40,440 nt of DNA from a virus. The position numbers were made by a program, and so were the translations under genes. Shown here piece after piece: positions 1 through 9,200 of this stretch. Every line of letters begins with the position of its first letter. Within the stretch, counting starts at the first letter, position 1. The notes under the pieces are model-generated. The model was not told where the DNA came from and did not search any database. It was given only the letters and a program-made list of their open reading frames with translations. The stretch lies in IMG/VR virus record IMGVR_UViG_3300045999_006777, positions 1 through 40,440 of that record. One strand, given 5' to 3'.

Positions 1-1
1 T

Positions 2-3000
2 GTTGGAAACAGGGTCCTCCCAATTGACGACATTAGTGGAGAATTTAATGGAGTAACTGGAGAATTTAACCTAAAGACCAATTCTAAAGATATTTTCTCT
101 AGAAATATTGAAGCCATTAATTTAGCAAGCAATACAATTACTATCAATAATCATTATTTCACAAATGGCGAGAAGTTGAATTATACTTTTATCGGTTCTC
201 CGATAGGAATAACAACCACTACCATTGTTGGCGTTGGTACAACTAATAAGCTACCGTCAACCGTTTATGTCATTAAGTATGATGAATCAACTATTGGTTT
301 GGCAAGCAGCGCCACAAGTGCACTTAAAGAAACAGTTGAACCATTTATCTTTACATCTGTTGGAATTGGTAGCTCGCACGTTTTATCATCTCTAGACAAT
401 AACACCAGAGTATTAATTTCTCTAGGTGGAGTTATACAATCTCCAATTGTTTCTACTGCTACCACGACCCTTTGCACAGCAGCAGTTGGGGTTGGTTCAA
501 CTTACATTAGATTCAGTAGTGTTAAGCAGTTTTCAAGTGGCGATTTTGTTAAAATTGATGATGAAGTTCTTAAGATTACCGCAGTTGGCATTGCATCTAC
601 AAATGCTGTTTATGTTAATAGGGGTTGGGTTGGAACGGCGGTAACCTCTCATACTTCTAATTCTATTGTTTATAAGGTAGATGGCGAATATAATATCGTA
701 AACAATAAACTCCATTTTACAGAAGCTCCTCCTGCTCCATCCCCGGTAGGAATGAGTACGGTCAATCCTGATAGTGTAGATTATGCCGGTATTACCACTA
801 CATTAAAGTTTAATGGTAGAGTCTTTACTAAGAACGGTGTTTCTAATACAACTGATCATGCCTACTATAACAATTTCGTATTTGACGACATTTCACATAA
901 CTTCAATGGCATCACAACATCTTTCAATTTAACATCTAATGGTCAAAACATCACAGGTTTTGCAACCAATACAGGTTCAATATTAATAAACCAAGTATTC
1001 CAAGAACCTTCAGAATTTAATGGAGCAACCACGACTTTTGGTAACTATGCTCTTAAAGAAACTGCGGGTATTACATCTATTCGTTTCTTAAGTCTACCTG
1101 GTAACCAAGTTTATAATGTAAATGCTTACGATACTCCAGTCGGAGGTGTCATAAAACAGTATAGTCAGATACAAGGTTATGGTCTACAACCTCTAGTTTC
1201 AGCAGCTGGAACTGCAATCGTTTCAATGGCGGGCACAATTCAGTCTATTGTTGTTAGGAATAAAGGTACTGGTTATAGATCTGGTCTACAAACAGTAAAC
1301 GTTGGAGTTTATGCCTCAACAACTGGAATAGCAACAGTCCAGAATATTGGCATTGCAACAATTAGTAGTGGTAGAGTCGTATCTGTTGCAATTACTAACC
1401 CTGGATTTGGATTTACACATACAAATCCACCTATTGTGAAATTTGATGATCCTCTACCTTATACTGATATTCCATTATCTTATTATTCACCGTCTACCGG
1501 AATCGGAACTGGAGCAAGAGCAAATATAACTGTTGGAATGGGTCAGAGCATTGTTGATGTTCAACTTACTAATACTGGCTTTGCATACAAACCCGGAGAC
1601 GTATTAACGATAGGTGTAGCTGGCACTGTTGGTATCCCAACCGCTCTTCCATCTGATGATCTTCCTGATACATGGGTAATGCAATATACAACACCAGCAG
1701 TTGGAGAAACATGGAATGTTGAATATGGTGGTAGTCAATTATTTGTGTCGGATGAAGGTGATATTTATATGCTAGGAGAGCTTCCCAATTCGAGTGGAAG
1801 ATGGCTAAAGGCAATTAAGCTATCACCAGCCGGAACGATACTATGGGTAAAAGATCTCAACAAGGTTAGTGGGTTTGGCGGAAGCGCAAGCGAACTGGGT
1901 CTGTCATTGCGCATATGTGCTTCCGGTGAAAATGTTTTAATCGGTTCATTTGGTTTAGGAACTGGTAGAAGGATTATCTGCCTTGATTCTACAACTGGTA
2001 GTACAAAATGGATTAAAAATATAAGTCTTAACTTAACCGATTCATATACATTTTTAGGTTTTTATTTCAATAAAGTTACTAAGAACTTTTATCTTATTTT
2101 TACAAGCTATAGCAACTCACTGCTTGTTTATAACGTAGGCTTAGTCGTTCTAAATGGTGAAGGAACCGTGATCAATAGTGTTCGTTATACCATTAATGGT
2201 AGTGGCGACGTAAATCTTAATTATGTTAATAAGATTACAAACATACTTACAAAGCCAGATGGATCAATTATTATTACTTGCATTAAAAACGTTGCACCAT
2301 TCGGACAGACACCGATTACGCGGGCAGTCATCATTAATGCTGATGCCATAGGTGCAAATCCAGTTTATAGAGAACTCGGCGACTCAGTAAGTACAACTGA
2401 TATTTCTTTTGGGTGCATATTGCGCAATGGTCTTTGTGCTTTTCGCGGTAGACTTGGCAGCTCTTCATGGCCAGACTTGTATCTAATAAATCCAACCACT
2501 GGTGTTGTTGTAGCTTCAAAAAAACTTGTGATAAGTACCCAGAACGCCTTATCTAATGGCTCACTGATGCAAATTTCAGAAAGGAGTGATGGATCAATAG
2601 TTGTAACGGGCTGGAGAACAGCCGGTCTTTCTATAAACAATCAGTGGGTAACTCAACCTCCACCAGCTGATGCTAATGCAGAGTTGCAGCAAGTCTACAT
2701 GGCTGTATTTTCATCCGATCTTACGACCATGATAGAATATAAAGAGATGGGGTTATTCCCACCTCTAAGTTCTGGTAGTGGCCGATTAGTTTTGGGTGCT
2801 GATATTACGCGTGATCGGTATGTTAATTTGCTAGAAGGTTATACCTATGGTTGGGCTATTACATCAACAACTCTAACAAGAACTCCATATCGGTATCAAT
2901 GTGCACAAAGTCGCTTTGCCCAATTTGCAAGTGCAACAACTACGCTTCCAATTACACTAACGGACTCGGCCATCCCAGTAACAAGCACCCCGAGTTATAC

Positions 3001-4657
3001 ATCAACTACCCCAACTGCAACTCTGGCAAATGATACAACGGTAACCATTGCAGATGGACCACTTGGGATGTCGTATTTCTCCAACCCAATATACATCCCA
3101 CCACTTGTAGACTTTAGACTTATCGTTGATAAAGTTTATAGTGACAAATTTTCTGGTTGGACTTTCGGTGAACTCCAGATTATTGATCCTATTGATCACT
3201 TATTCAATGGCAGTAGAAGACGCTTCCCGATCAAAATTGATAGAGAAAATAAAGGCTTCAGAGCTAATCCTAGTTCTTCAATTATTCTTGAATATACCCT
3301 ATTGATCTTTATTAATGGTATTCTTCAAACACCAGGAGAAAGTTACAATTTTAGTGGAAGTAGTTTTATTGTATTCACCGAAGCCCCTAAACAAGGGAGC
3401 ACATGCACCATCCTTTTCTATAGAGGCAATAGTGTAACCGATGTTATTGATGTTGAGGCGACTTCTGTTATTGAGCCAGGAGATAAAGTTAAATTAAACG
3501 ATGATAACGGACTTATACAAAATGAAAGAACCGTCATTGACATTATTTCTTCTGATACAATAGAAACCCTAACATACACTGGCCCCAATGTAATAACAGA
3601 TAGTTCCTATACCAGACCAATAAAAATCTGCAGACAAACTGAAGACACCTTTATTGGACAAAAGGAAATCACAAAAGACAGGGAAGAATACTCTTACATT
3701 ATTGAACCCTCTACCAATTTGATCAGTTCTGTTGGCGTTTCATCTAATATCCTATTTGTAGAAAACTATAAAACACTATTTGATAGCAGCCGCGAAAACA
3801 CTCAATCCTTTTATAGAAATAAGTATAGAATCATTAGTCAAGAAAATGTTATCCCAGCTATTGCATCTGCCAATGTTTCCATCGCCGGAACCATCGCCTC
3901 AATCAATCTTTCTAATCCTGGTTATGGTTATCTCAATCCTCCAGAGATTACAATCGCTCCTCCTGTGGGCCTAGGAACCTCTTCTAGAGCTACTGCAACT
4001 GCATCTATAATTAATGGTTCTATCTCATCTATTTCCATTGCAAACCCAGGATTTGGTTACACCTCTTCGCCTTATGTACTAATTGAAAGTCCACAAGCTA
4101 CGACTGAAGTTGTTACATCTACTTCTGTCTCCGGTGACTTTGGTATAATCTCTGGCATTGCAAAAACCTCCGTTGGTGTCGCCTCTACTGGTCTTGTATT
4201 TAATCTTTATATTCCTCAAGATTCTCCGCTAAGAAATCCAGCTATTGTTGGAACTGCAATAACTGTAAGTGGTATTCAAACAGGTTATTATTTTGTTGTA
4301 AACAATACCTTTGTTGGAACTGGTGTTACTTCTCTAGACGAAAATAACAACATCATATCTAATGGTAATGATTATTTAAACAATGTCTATCAGGTTGCAA
4401 CTGTCTCAACTGGTCAATCCTATGTTGCGGGTGTTGGCACTACAACCATCACGTCGGTCACTGTTAGCACAGTTTCCAATAATATAACTGGAATTGGAAA
4501 TACACAAATCTACGGAACTTATAGTTGGGGTAGAATTGTAACTCCAATTGGTGGTACAGAAAATGCCTATGTTGTCAACAAAAATGGACTCACCGGAATT
4601 AGTACATCACCTATACTTAAGCGATTTAACCCTCTTAAGTTGAAAAATTATACCTAA
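2..4657 (+). CDS. Giant virion structural protein in the gp7 slot (baseplate wedge), 5'-truncated
   Basis: The frame is open from the left edge of the window (codons from base 2), so the true start lies outside; the internal TTG at 176 is not a credible start. About 1551 residues are visible. The gene lies directly before gp8, the place of T4 gene 7, so a baseplate-wedge role is inferred from position. The segment around 3120-3430 (WTFGEL, then RRRFP, LLIFINGILQTPGE and FTEAP motifs) matches a large virion protein I know from T4-like cyanophages. GxGY-type beta repeats occur near 1265-1430 and 3915-4080 (NPGFGF, NPGYGY, NPGFGYTSSP). Between them, at about 1670-3090, sits a region unlike the rest, listed separately. 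The C-terminus (GTYSWGRI...ILKRFNPLK) is also typical of the family. Sure that it is a virion protein; the gp7 equivalence is only positional. Confidence 0.85.
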   Translation, partial: VGNRVLPIDDISGEFNGVTGEFNLKTNSKDIFSRNIEAINLASNTITINNHYFTNGEKLNYTFIGSPIGITTTTIVGVGTTNKLPSTVYVIKYDESTIGLASSATSALKETVEPFIFTSVGIGSSHVLSSLDNNTRVLISLGGVIQSPIVSTATTTLCTAAVGVGSTYIRFSSVKQFSSGDFVKIDDEVLKITAVGIASTNAVYVNRGWVGTAVTSHTSNSIVYKVDGEYNIVNNKLHFTEAPPAPSPVGMSTVNPDSVDYAGITTTLKFNGRVFTKNGVSNTTDHAYYNNFVFDDISHNFNGITTSFNLTSNGQNITGFATNTGSILINQVFQEPSEFNGATTTFGNYALKETAGITSIRFLSLPGNQVYNVNAYDTPVGGVIKQYSQIQGYGLQPLVSAAGTAIVSMAGTIQSIVVRNKGTGYRSGLQTVNVGVYASTTGIATVQNIGIATISSGRVVSVAITNPGFGFTHTNPPIVKFDDPLPYTDIPLSYYSPSTGIGTGARANITVGMGQSIVDVQLTNTGFAYKPGDVLTIGVAGTVGIPTALPSDDLPDTWVMQYTTPAVGETWNVEYGGSQLFVSDEGDIYMLGELPNSSGRWLKAIKLSPAGTILWVKDLNKVSGFGGSASELGLSLRICASGENVLIGSFGLGTGRRIICLDSTTGSTKWIKNISLNLTDSYTFLGFYFNKVTKNFYLIFTSYSNSLLVYNVGLVVLNGEGTVINSVRYTINGSGDVNLNYVNKITNILTKPDGSIIITCIKNVAPFGQTPITRAVIINADAIGANPVYRELGDSVSTTDISFGCILRNGLCAFRGRLGSSSWPDLYLINPTTGVVVASKKLVISTQNALSNGSLMQISERSDGSIVVTGWRTAGLSINNQWVTQPPPADANAELQQVYMAVFSSDLTTMIEYKEMGLFPPLSSGSGRLVLGADITRDRYVNLLEGYTYGWAITSTTLTRTPYRYQCAQSRFAQFASATTTLPITLTDSAIPVTSTPSYTSTTPTATLANDTTVTIADGPLGMSYFSNPIYIPPLVDFRLIVDKVYSDKFSGWTFGELQIIDPIDHLFNGSRRRFPIKIDRENKGFRANPSSSIILEYTLLIFINGILQTPGESYNFSGSSFIVFTEAPKQGSTCTILFYRGNSVTDVIDVEATSVIEPGDKVKLNDDNGLIQNERTVIDIISSDTIETLTYTGPNVITDSSYTRPIKICRQTEDTFIGQKEITKDREEYSYIIEPSTNLISSVGVSSNILFVENYKTLFDSSRENTQSFYRNKYRIISQENVIPAIASANVSIAGTIASINLSNPGYGYLNPPEITIAPPVGLGTSSRATATASIINGSISSISIANPGFGYTSSPYVLIESPQATTEVVTSTSVSGDFGIISGIAKTSVGVASTGLVFNLYIPQDSPLRNPAIVGTAITVSGIQTGYYFVVNNTFVGTGVTSLDENNNIISNGNDYLNNVYQVATVSTGQSYVAGVGTTTITSVTVSTVSNNITGIGNTQIYGTYSWGRIVTPIGGTENAYVVNKNGLTGISTSPILKRFNPLKLKNYT
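1670..3090 (+). other. Beta-propeller-like domain inserted in the gp7-slot protein
   Basis: Within the large structural protein, the GxGY-repeat pattern (ending near KPGDVLTIG) stops and resumes only at DFRLIVDKVYSDKFSGWTFG. Between them lie six or seven units of roughly 45-60 residues. Each pairs a strand such as GDIYMLGE, ENVLIGSF, GSIIITCI or GSIVVTGW with a second strand such as LKAIKLSPAGTILWVKDL, RIICLDSTTGSTKWIKNI or DLYLINPTTGVVVASKKL. This alternation of a D-G-turn strand and an 'xxLDxxTGxxxWxK' strand is characteristic of PQQ/WD-like beta-propellers. It may be a ligand- or glycan-binding ornament on the baseplate or a fibre. Fold and function are inferred from pattern alone. Confidence 0.5.
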
Positions 4658-4660
4658 ATA
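4654..4660 (+). promoter_or_regulatory. Late promoter core CTAAATA before gp8
   Basis: CTAAATA, close to the T4 late promoter core TATAAATA, lies 13 bases before the gp8 ATG. The TAA stop of the preceding gene (4655-4657) is inside the motif. The same motif recurs at ten other gene junctions in the window. Confidence 0.6.
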
Positions 4661-4673
4661 GCTAAAAACTAAA

Positions 4674-6221
4674 ATGTCATCTATATTTACAGATCAACTA
4701 AGAATTAGCCGCGCAAAAGATTTTGTTAGATCTGCTGCAGCTAATAGTGACATTTACTATACATTTATTGGCCTTCCCAATTCATCTAGCTATCAATCAG
4801 ACTGGGATACAAATCCTCCGGCTCCTAAAGATAGCTTTGATCAAGAGAATGATTATTGGGATACAATGATCGCCCTAAAAAGGATTGCCCCATCTGGAAT
4901 CAGACAGGTTGTAAAAAAAGTTGAATGGTCTTCTGGTGTTACTTATGACATGTACCGCCATGACATTACCAGATCCAATATATCTGAACCATCTGGGGCA
5001 ACTAGCCTATATTCTGCAAACTATTTTGTTGTAAATGAAGATTACCGGGTCTATATTTGTCTATACAATGGAGTTGATCCAGAAAATCCTATCGGTAGAC
5101 CGTCTTTAGATCAACCTACATTTACAGACCTAGAACCAAGACGAGCTGGCGAAAGTGGTGATGGCTATATTTGGAAGTACCTATACACACTTAAACCTAG
5201 CGACATCATCCGGTTTTATTCAAACAACTATTTCCCTGTTCCAAGTGATTGGGAAACAAGTTCTGAATATTCTTCAATTAGGAATCATGCACAAAATAGT
5301 GGTCAATTAAAGATCATTACTATTGTAAATAGGGGGATCTCGGTCGGTTCACCTAATACCACTTATGCTAGAGTTCCAGTAAAAGGAGATGGTTCTGGGG
5401 CAGAAGCCACAATTGTTATTAACAACGATAACAAAGTAGATTCAATTACTATTACAAATGGTGGTTCCGGTTATACCTATGGAACTGTAGATATTACCGC
5501 TGCTGGCATTTTGGTTTCCAATACGGCACCAGTGTTTAATGTCATTATACCTCCTAAAGGTGGTCATGGGTATGACATTTATAGAGAACTCGGGGCAAAT
5601 AAAGTTGTACTTTATACTAGAATAGAAAATGATTCAACCAATCCAGATTTTACGATTGGTAATAGTACAGCTAGAGTTGGAATTATCAGAAACCCAGAAG
5701 CACCATCATCAACCACTGTTCTATCTTCCGACAGAGCTAGTGCGCTTTATGCAATTAAAGTATCAGGTATAAATCTATCTCCTAGCACCTTTCCAGCTAA
5801 TGCTGTATTTACCCAAACCATTGGAGTAGGAGTTACCGCAGTTGGAAAAGTTGCATCATTTGATTATACAAATAATGTTTTGAAATACTGGCAAGATAGA
5901 ACTATGGTTGGGTTTGCTACAGCTGGAGGTTTAAATTCTAATCCTACTTATGGATTTAACCTGAATAGATTCTCTGCAACTCCAGCTTCTGGTGGTTCTA
6001 TTGTTTTAAATTGTGGTTCAAATCAAGTTGGTATTGATACCTCTTTTAATGGTGATTATAATCCGATAAATAATAGTTATCTTGGTCAATACTTTACCAA
6101 TGGTTTATCAACTCCAGAGGTTAAAAAGTATTCAGGGGATATTATTCATGTTCAAAACATGTCTTCTTTCCCCAGATCTGTAAACCAAAAAGAAGAAATT
6201 AAAGTACCTCTGCTGTTCTAA
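4674..6221 (+). CDS. 8: Baseplate wedge subunit gp8
   Basis: 515 residues. The N-terminal part follows the T4 gp8 pattern: YYTFIGLPNSS, then a D-x-x-WD-x-MIALKR motif, W.SGVTYDMYRHD, then a GDGYIWKYLYTLKPSD motif corresponding to GDGYVWEYLF in T4. The C-terminus (YSGDIIHVQNMSSFPRSVNQ...EEIKVPLLF) parallels the end of T4 gp8 (HSGEMIYMENRPPI...EEINILFTF). T4 gp8 has 334 residues; the extra length here is a middle section with a GxGY repeat (NGGSGYTYG, near 5460) and other beta-rich sequence. gp8 forms part of the six baseplate wedges around the hub. The ATG at 4674 follows the CTAAATA core and a short A-rich leader. Next gene starts 7 bases downstream without its own promoter motif, so the two are probably co-transcribed. 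Confidence 0.9.
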   Translation: MSSIFTDQLRISRAKDFVRSAAANSDIYYTFIGLPNSSSYQSDWDTNPPAPKDSFDQENDYWDTMIALKRIAPSGIRQVVKKVEWSSGVTYDMYRHDITRSNISEPSGATSLYSANYFVVNEDYRVYICLYNGVDPENPIGRPSLDQPTFTDLEPRRAGESGDGYIWKYLYTLKPSDIIRFYSNNYFPVPSDWETSSEYSSIRNHAQNSGQLKIITIVNRGISVGSPNTTYARVPVKGDGSGAEATIVINNDNKVDSITITNGGSGYTYGTVDITAAGILVSNTAPVFNVIIPPKGGHGYDIYRELGANKVVLYTRIENDSTNPDFTIGNSTARVGIIRNPEAPSSTTVLSSDRASALYAIKVSGINLSPSTFPANAVFTQTIGVGVTAVGKVASFDYTNNVLKYWQDRTMVGFATAGGLNSNPTYGFNLNRFSATPASGGSIVLNCGSNQVGIDTSFNGDYNPINNSYLGQYFTNGLSTPEVKKYSGDIIHVQNMSSFPRSVNQKEEIKVPLLF

Positions 6222-6227
6222 CCTACA

Positions 6228-9200
6228 ATGCCACAGGAAACGAATTTAAATATCACTCCTTATAATGATGATTATAGTCCAGTAGATTCGTACTATAAAA
6301 TTTTATTCAAACCCAATCCTATTCAGGCAAGGGAGCTAAATTCACTTCAATCAATTCTACAAAACCAGATTGAACAATTTGGCAACCACTTATTTAAAGA
6401 GGGTTCAGTTGTAATCCCTGGAAATATTGATTATGATGGCAATCTTAATGCAGTAGAGTTACAAAATTCATATAATGGTGTAAATATCTCCTCATATTTA
6501 CCACTATTGCAGGGCAAAACTCTTAGAGGAAAAAATAGTGGAGTTAGAGCTACCGTAATCCTTTTTATTACAGAATCTGAATCAGTAAGAGGCAATAACA
6601 CAATCTATGTAAAGTATATTAGTGCTAGTCTTGACAATGGAACAACTTCTGTATTTGCAGATGGAGAAGAATTAGTTCTAGAACAATCCTCCACAGCATC
6701 TCTCTCAGATGGACAGAGTTTCGTTTTTACAGAAGGACAGTCTATTGTTTCAACTATTGCTGATAATTGTAATTCTGTCGCTAGTTCTGTTGCGGTTACT
6801 GATGGTGTATATTTTATTAGAGGAACATTCGTTAATGTTTTCAAGCAAACATTACTTCTTGATCAATATTCTAACAATGTTTCATATAAGGTCGGTTTCT
6901 TTGTAAACGAAAAGATTGTTACGGCATATGATAAGCCACAATTATTTGACAATGCTTCTGGTTTTTCAAACTATACCGCTCCTGGGGCAGACCGTTTTCT
7001 GATTGACCTATCATTAGCAAAATATGAACTAGACGAAAAGCCTAGCAATTTTGTTCAGCTTTTAGAAATAAAGAATGGCACATTAATATCATCACAAAAT
7101 ATTCCAGAATACAATATCTTAGCCAAAGAATTGGCAAGAAGAACATATAAAGAATCTGGAGATTATTATGTAACCAATCCTTCTATAAGCATTAACGAAT
7201 CGTATAATAATCATTTAGGAAATAATGGAATTTATGAAGCCACGGATGTTACATATAATGGCAATACTCCCAGTGAATCTTTGGGGATATATAAAGTTTC
7301 TCCATTCCAGGCATTTGTTCAAGGATATGAAATTAAAACCGGAACAAGTTTTGTAGATTTCCAAAAACCAAGAACTACAAAACTTTTAGAGAGACAAGAA
7401 GTTAATTATTATACAGGCTCAACCATGACCCTCAATCGGGTGTATGGTTCACCAATTATTGGTATTTCTACTAATTATACAGTAAGCCTCAGAGATACTA
7501 GAGTTGGAACAAATCAAAATGTCGCATCAGGTAAAGAAATTGGATTAGCTCGAGTTTATGATTTTGCTCTAGAATCTGGATCATATAATGTAAATAATTT
7601 AAATACCAATGAATGGGTTATTTCTCTATTTGATAGTCAACCATATGTTGAAATATTTGTAAATCAAAATTTAGATTCGGATATTTTATATAACATTCCT
7701 TGTCAAGTTGAAGGCAAATCAAGTGGAGCGAGTGGATTTTTAAGATATGATTCTAGCAATGTTGGCATTCTAACTGTATATGATGTTCGTGGCAATTTTG
7801 CAGTTGGAGAGCGGTTAGTCTTTAATGGAATTGAAAATACCCGTGTTTCCACTGCCGTTACATCATATTCCTTAGATGATGTAAAATCCGTTTACGGAGT
7901 AGTCGGAACTGGTTTTACATTTACTGCTGACACTAAACAATCACTTTATAGAAATTATGGTCAAGTAAACATTACAGCAGTTGACCCTTTAACTGGCATT
8001 TCTACCGTAACTACTACTAATGATAGTTTTCTAGAATACTCTAAATCTGGCAACATTGTTGCATTTACTAATCCTGGTAACTTTATTGTAAATTATGCAA
8101 AAATTATTGCCGTTGCTCCATTTAACCTAAAAATTGTTGGTGTAACAACCGTACCGGGGCTATGCGAGGGTGCATTACCAAATAGTTCAATTAATCCTGT
8201 TGATTTTAGAATTCTCTCCACTTCATTTTCTAGATCTCAAGATAACACTCTTTTTACCAAGTTACCCAAAAAGAGTGTATCAAATGTTAATTTGAATAGC
8301 TCAAATATCATCATAAGAAAACAATTTGATGTTATAATTTTATCAAATTCCGTTGGTCCAATTAATGCCGAGGCTAATGAAAATTTTCTGCCATTTGATG
8401 AAGAACGATATGCCCTAATAAAGGAAGATGGCACTACGGAAATTCTATCTCAAGATAAGTTCTCGTTTACAAATGGTTCTAGCACTTTAACAATTAATGG
8501 TCTTGGAACCAATGGTAATGCAAAACTTATTGCCACTTTACGCAAGGTTAATGTTAGAGAAAAAGTCAAGTATAAAAATAGAATTCAAACTACAGTTATT
8601 GACAAGTCAAAATATAGTGGTTCTGGTATTGGAACTAATACTAGAAACGATGGACTTACATATGGAAACTATCCATATGGAACTAGAGTTCAAGATAAAG
8701 AAATTTGTCTTTTAACACCAGATGTAACTAAACTTTACGGTGTTTTTGAATCATCTACTCTAACAGAGGCAAACTTACCTAGAGTGACTTTAAGTCTATT
8801 GAGTGGTCCCACAAACAAGACAAATGATTTATTAATAGGCGAAAAAATAATTGGCGAAACAACAAATGCAATAGCAGTTTATGTAAAAAGGATTACAGAT
8901 CTAACCATAAGTGTTGTCTATTTAACGGTAGCGACTTTCAATAATGATGAAAGGGTTACTTTTCAAGAAACTGGAATAACTGCAAACGTCTTTAATAAGG
9001 AGTTTGGTGATAGAAATATCACATCCCAATTCATTTTTGATGCTGGACAGAAAAACACCATCTATGATTATTCTAAAATAATACGTATTCCTAGCTATAA
9101 TGAACCAACACGTCCACTATTAATTGTATATGAATCTGCCGAATTTCAAACTTCTGACACTGGAGATCTGATTACTGTTAATTCTTATAACAATTTTGAT

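Noticed and set aside
176-4657. TTG at 176 as the start of the first gene
   Set aside because: The frame is open to the left edge and shows family-like sequence before 176 (for example GEFNGVTGEFNL), so the gene is truncated by the window.
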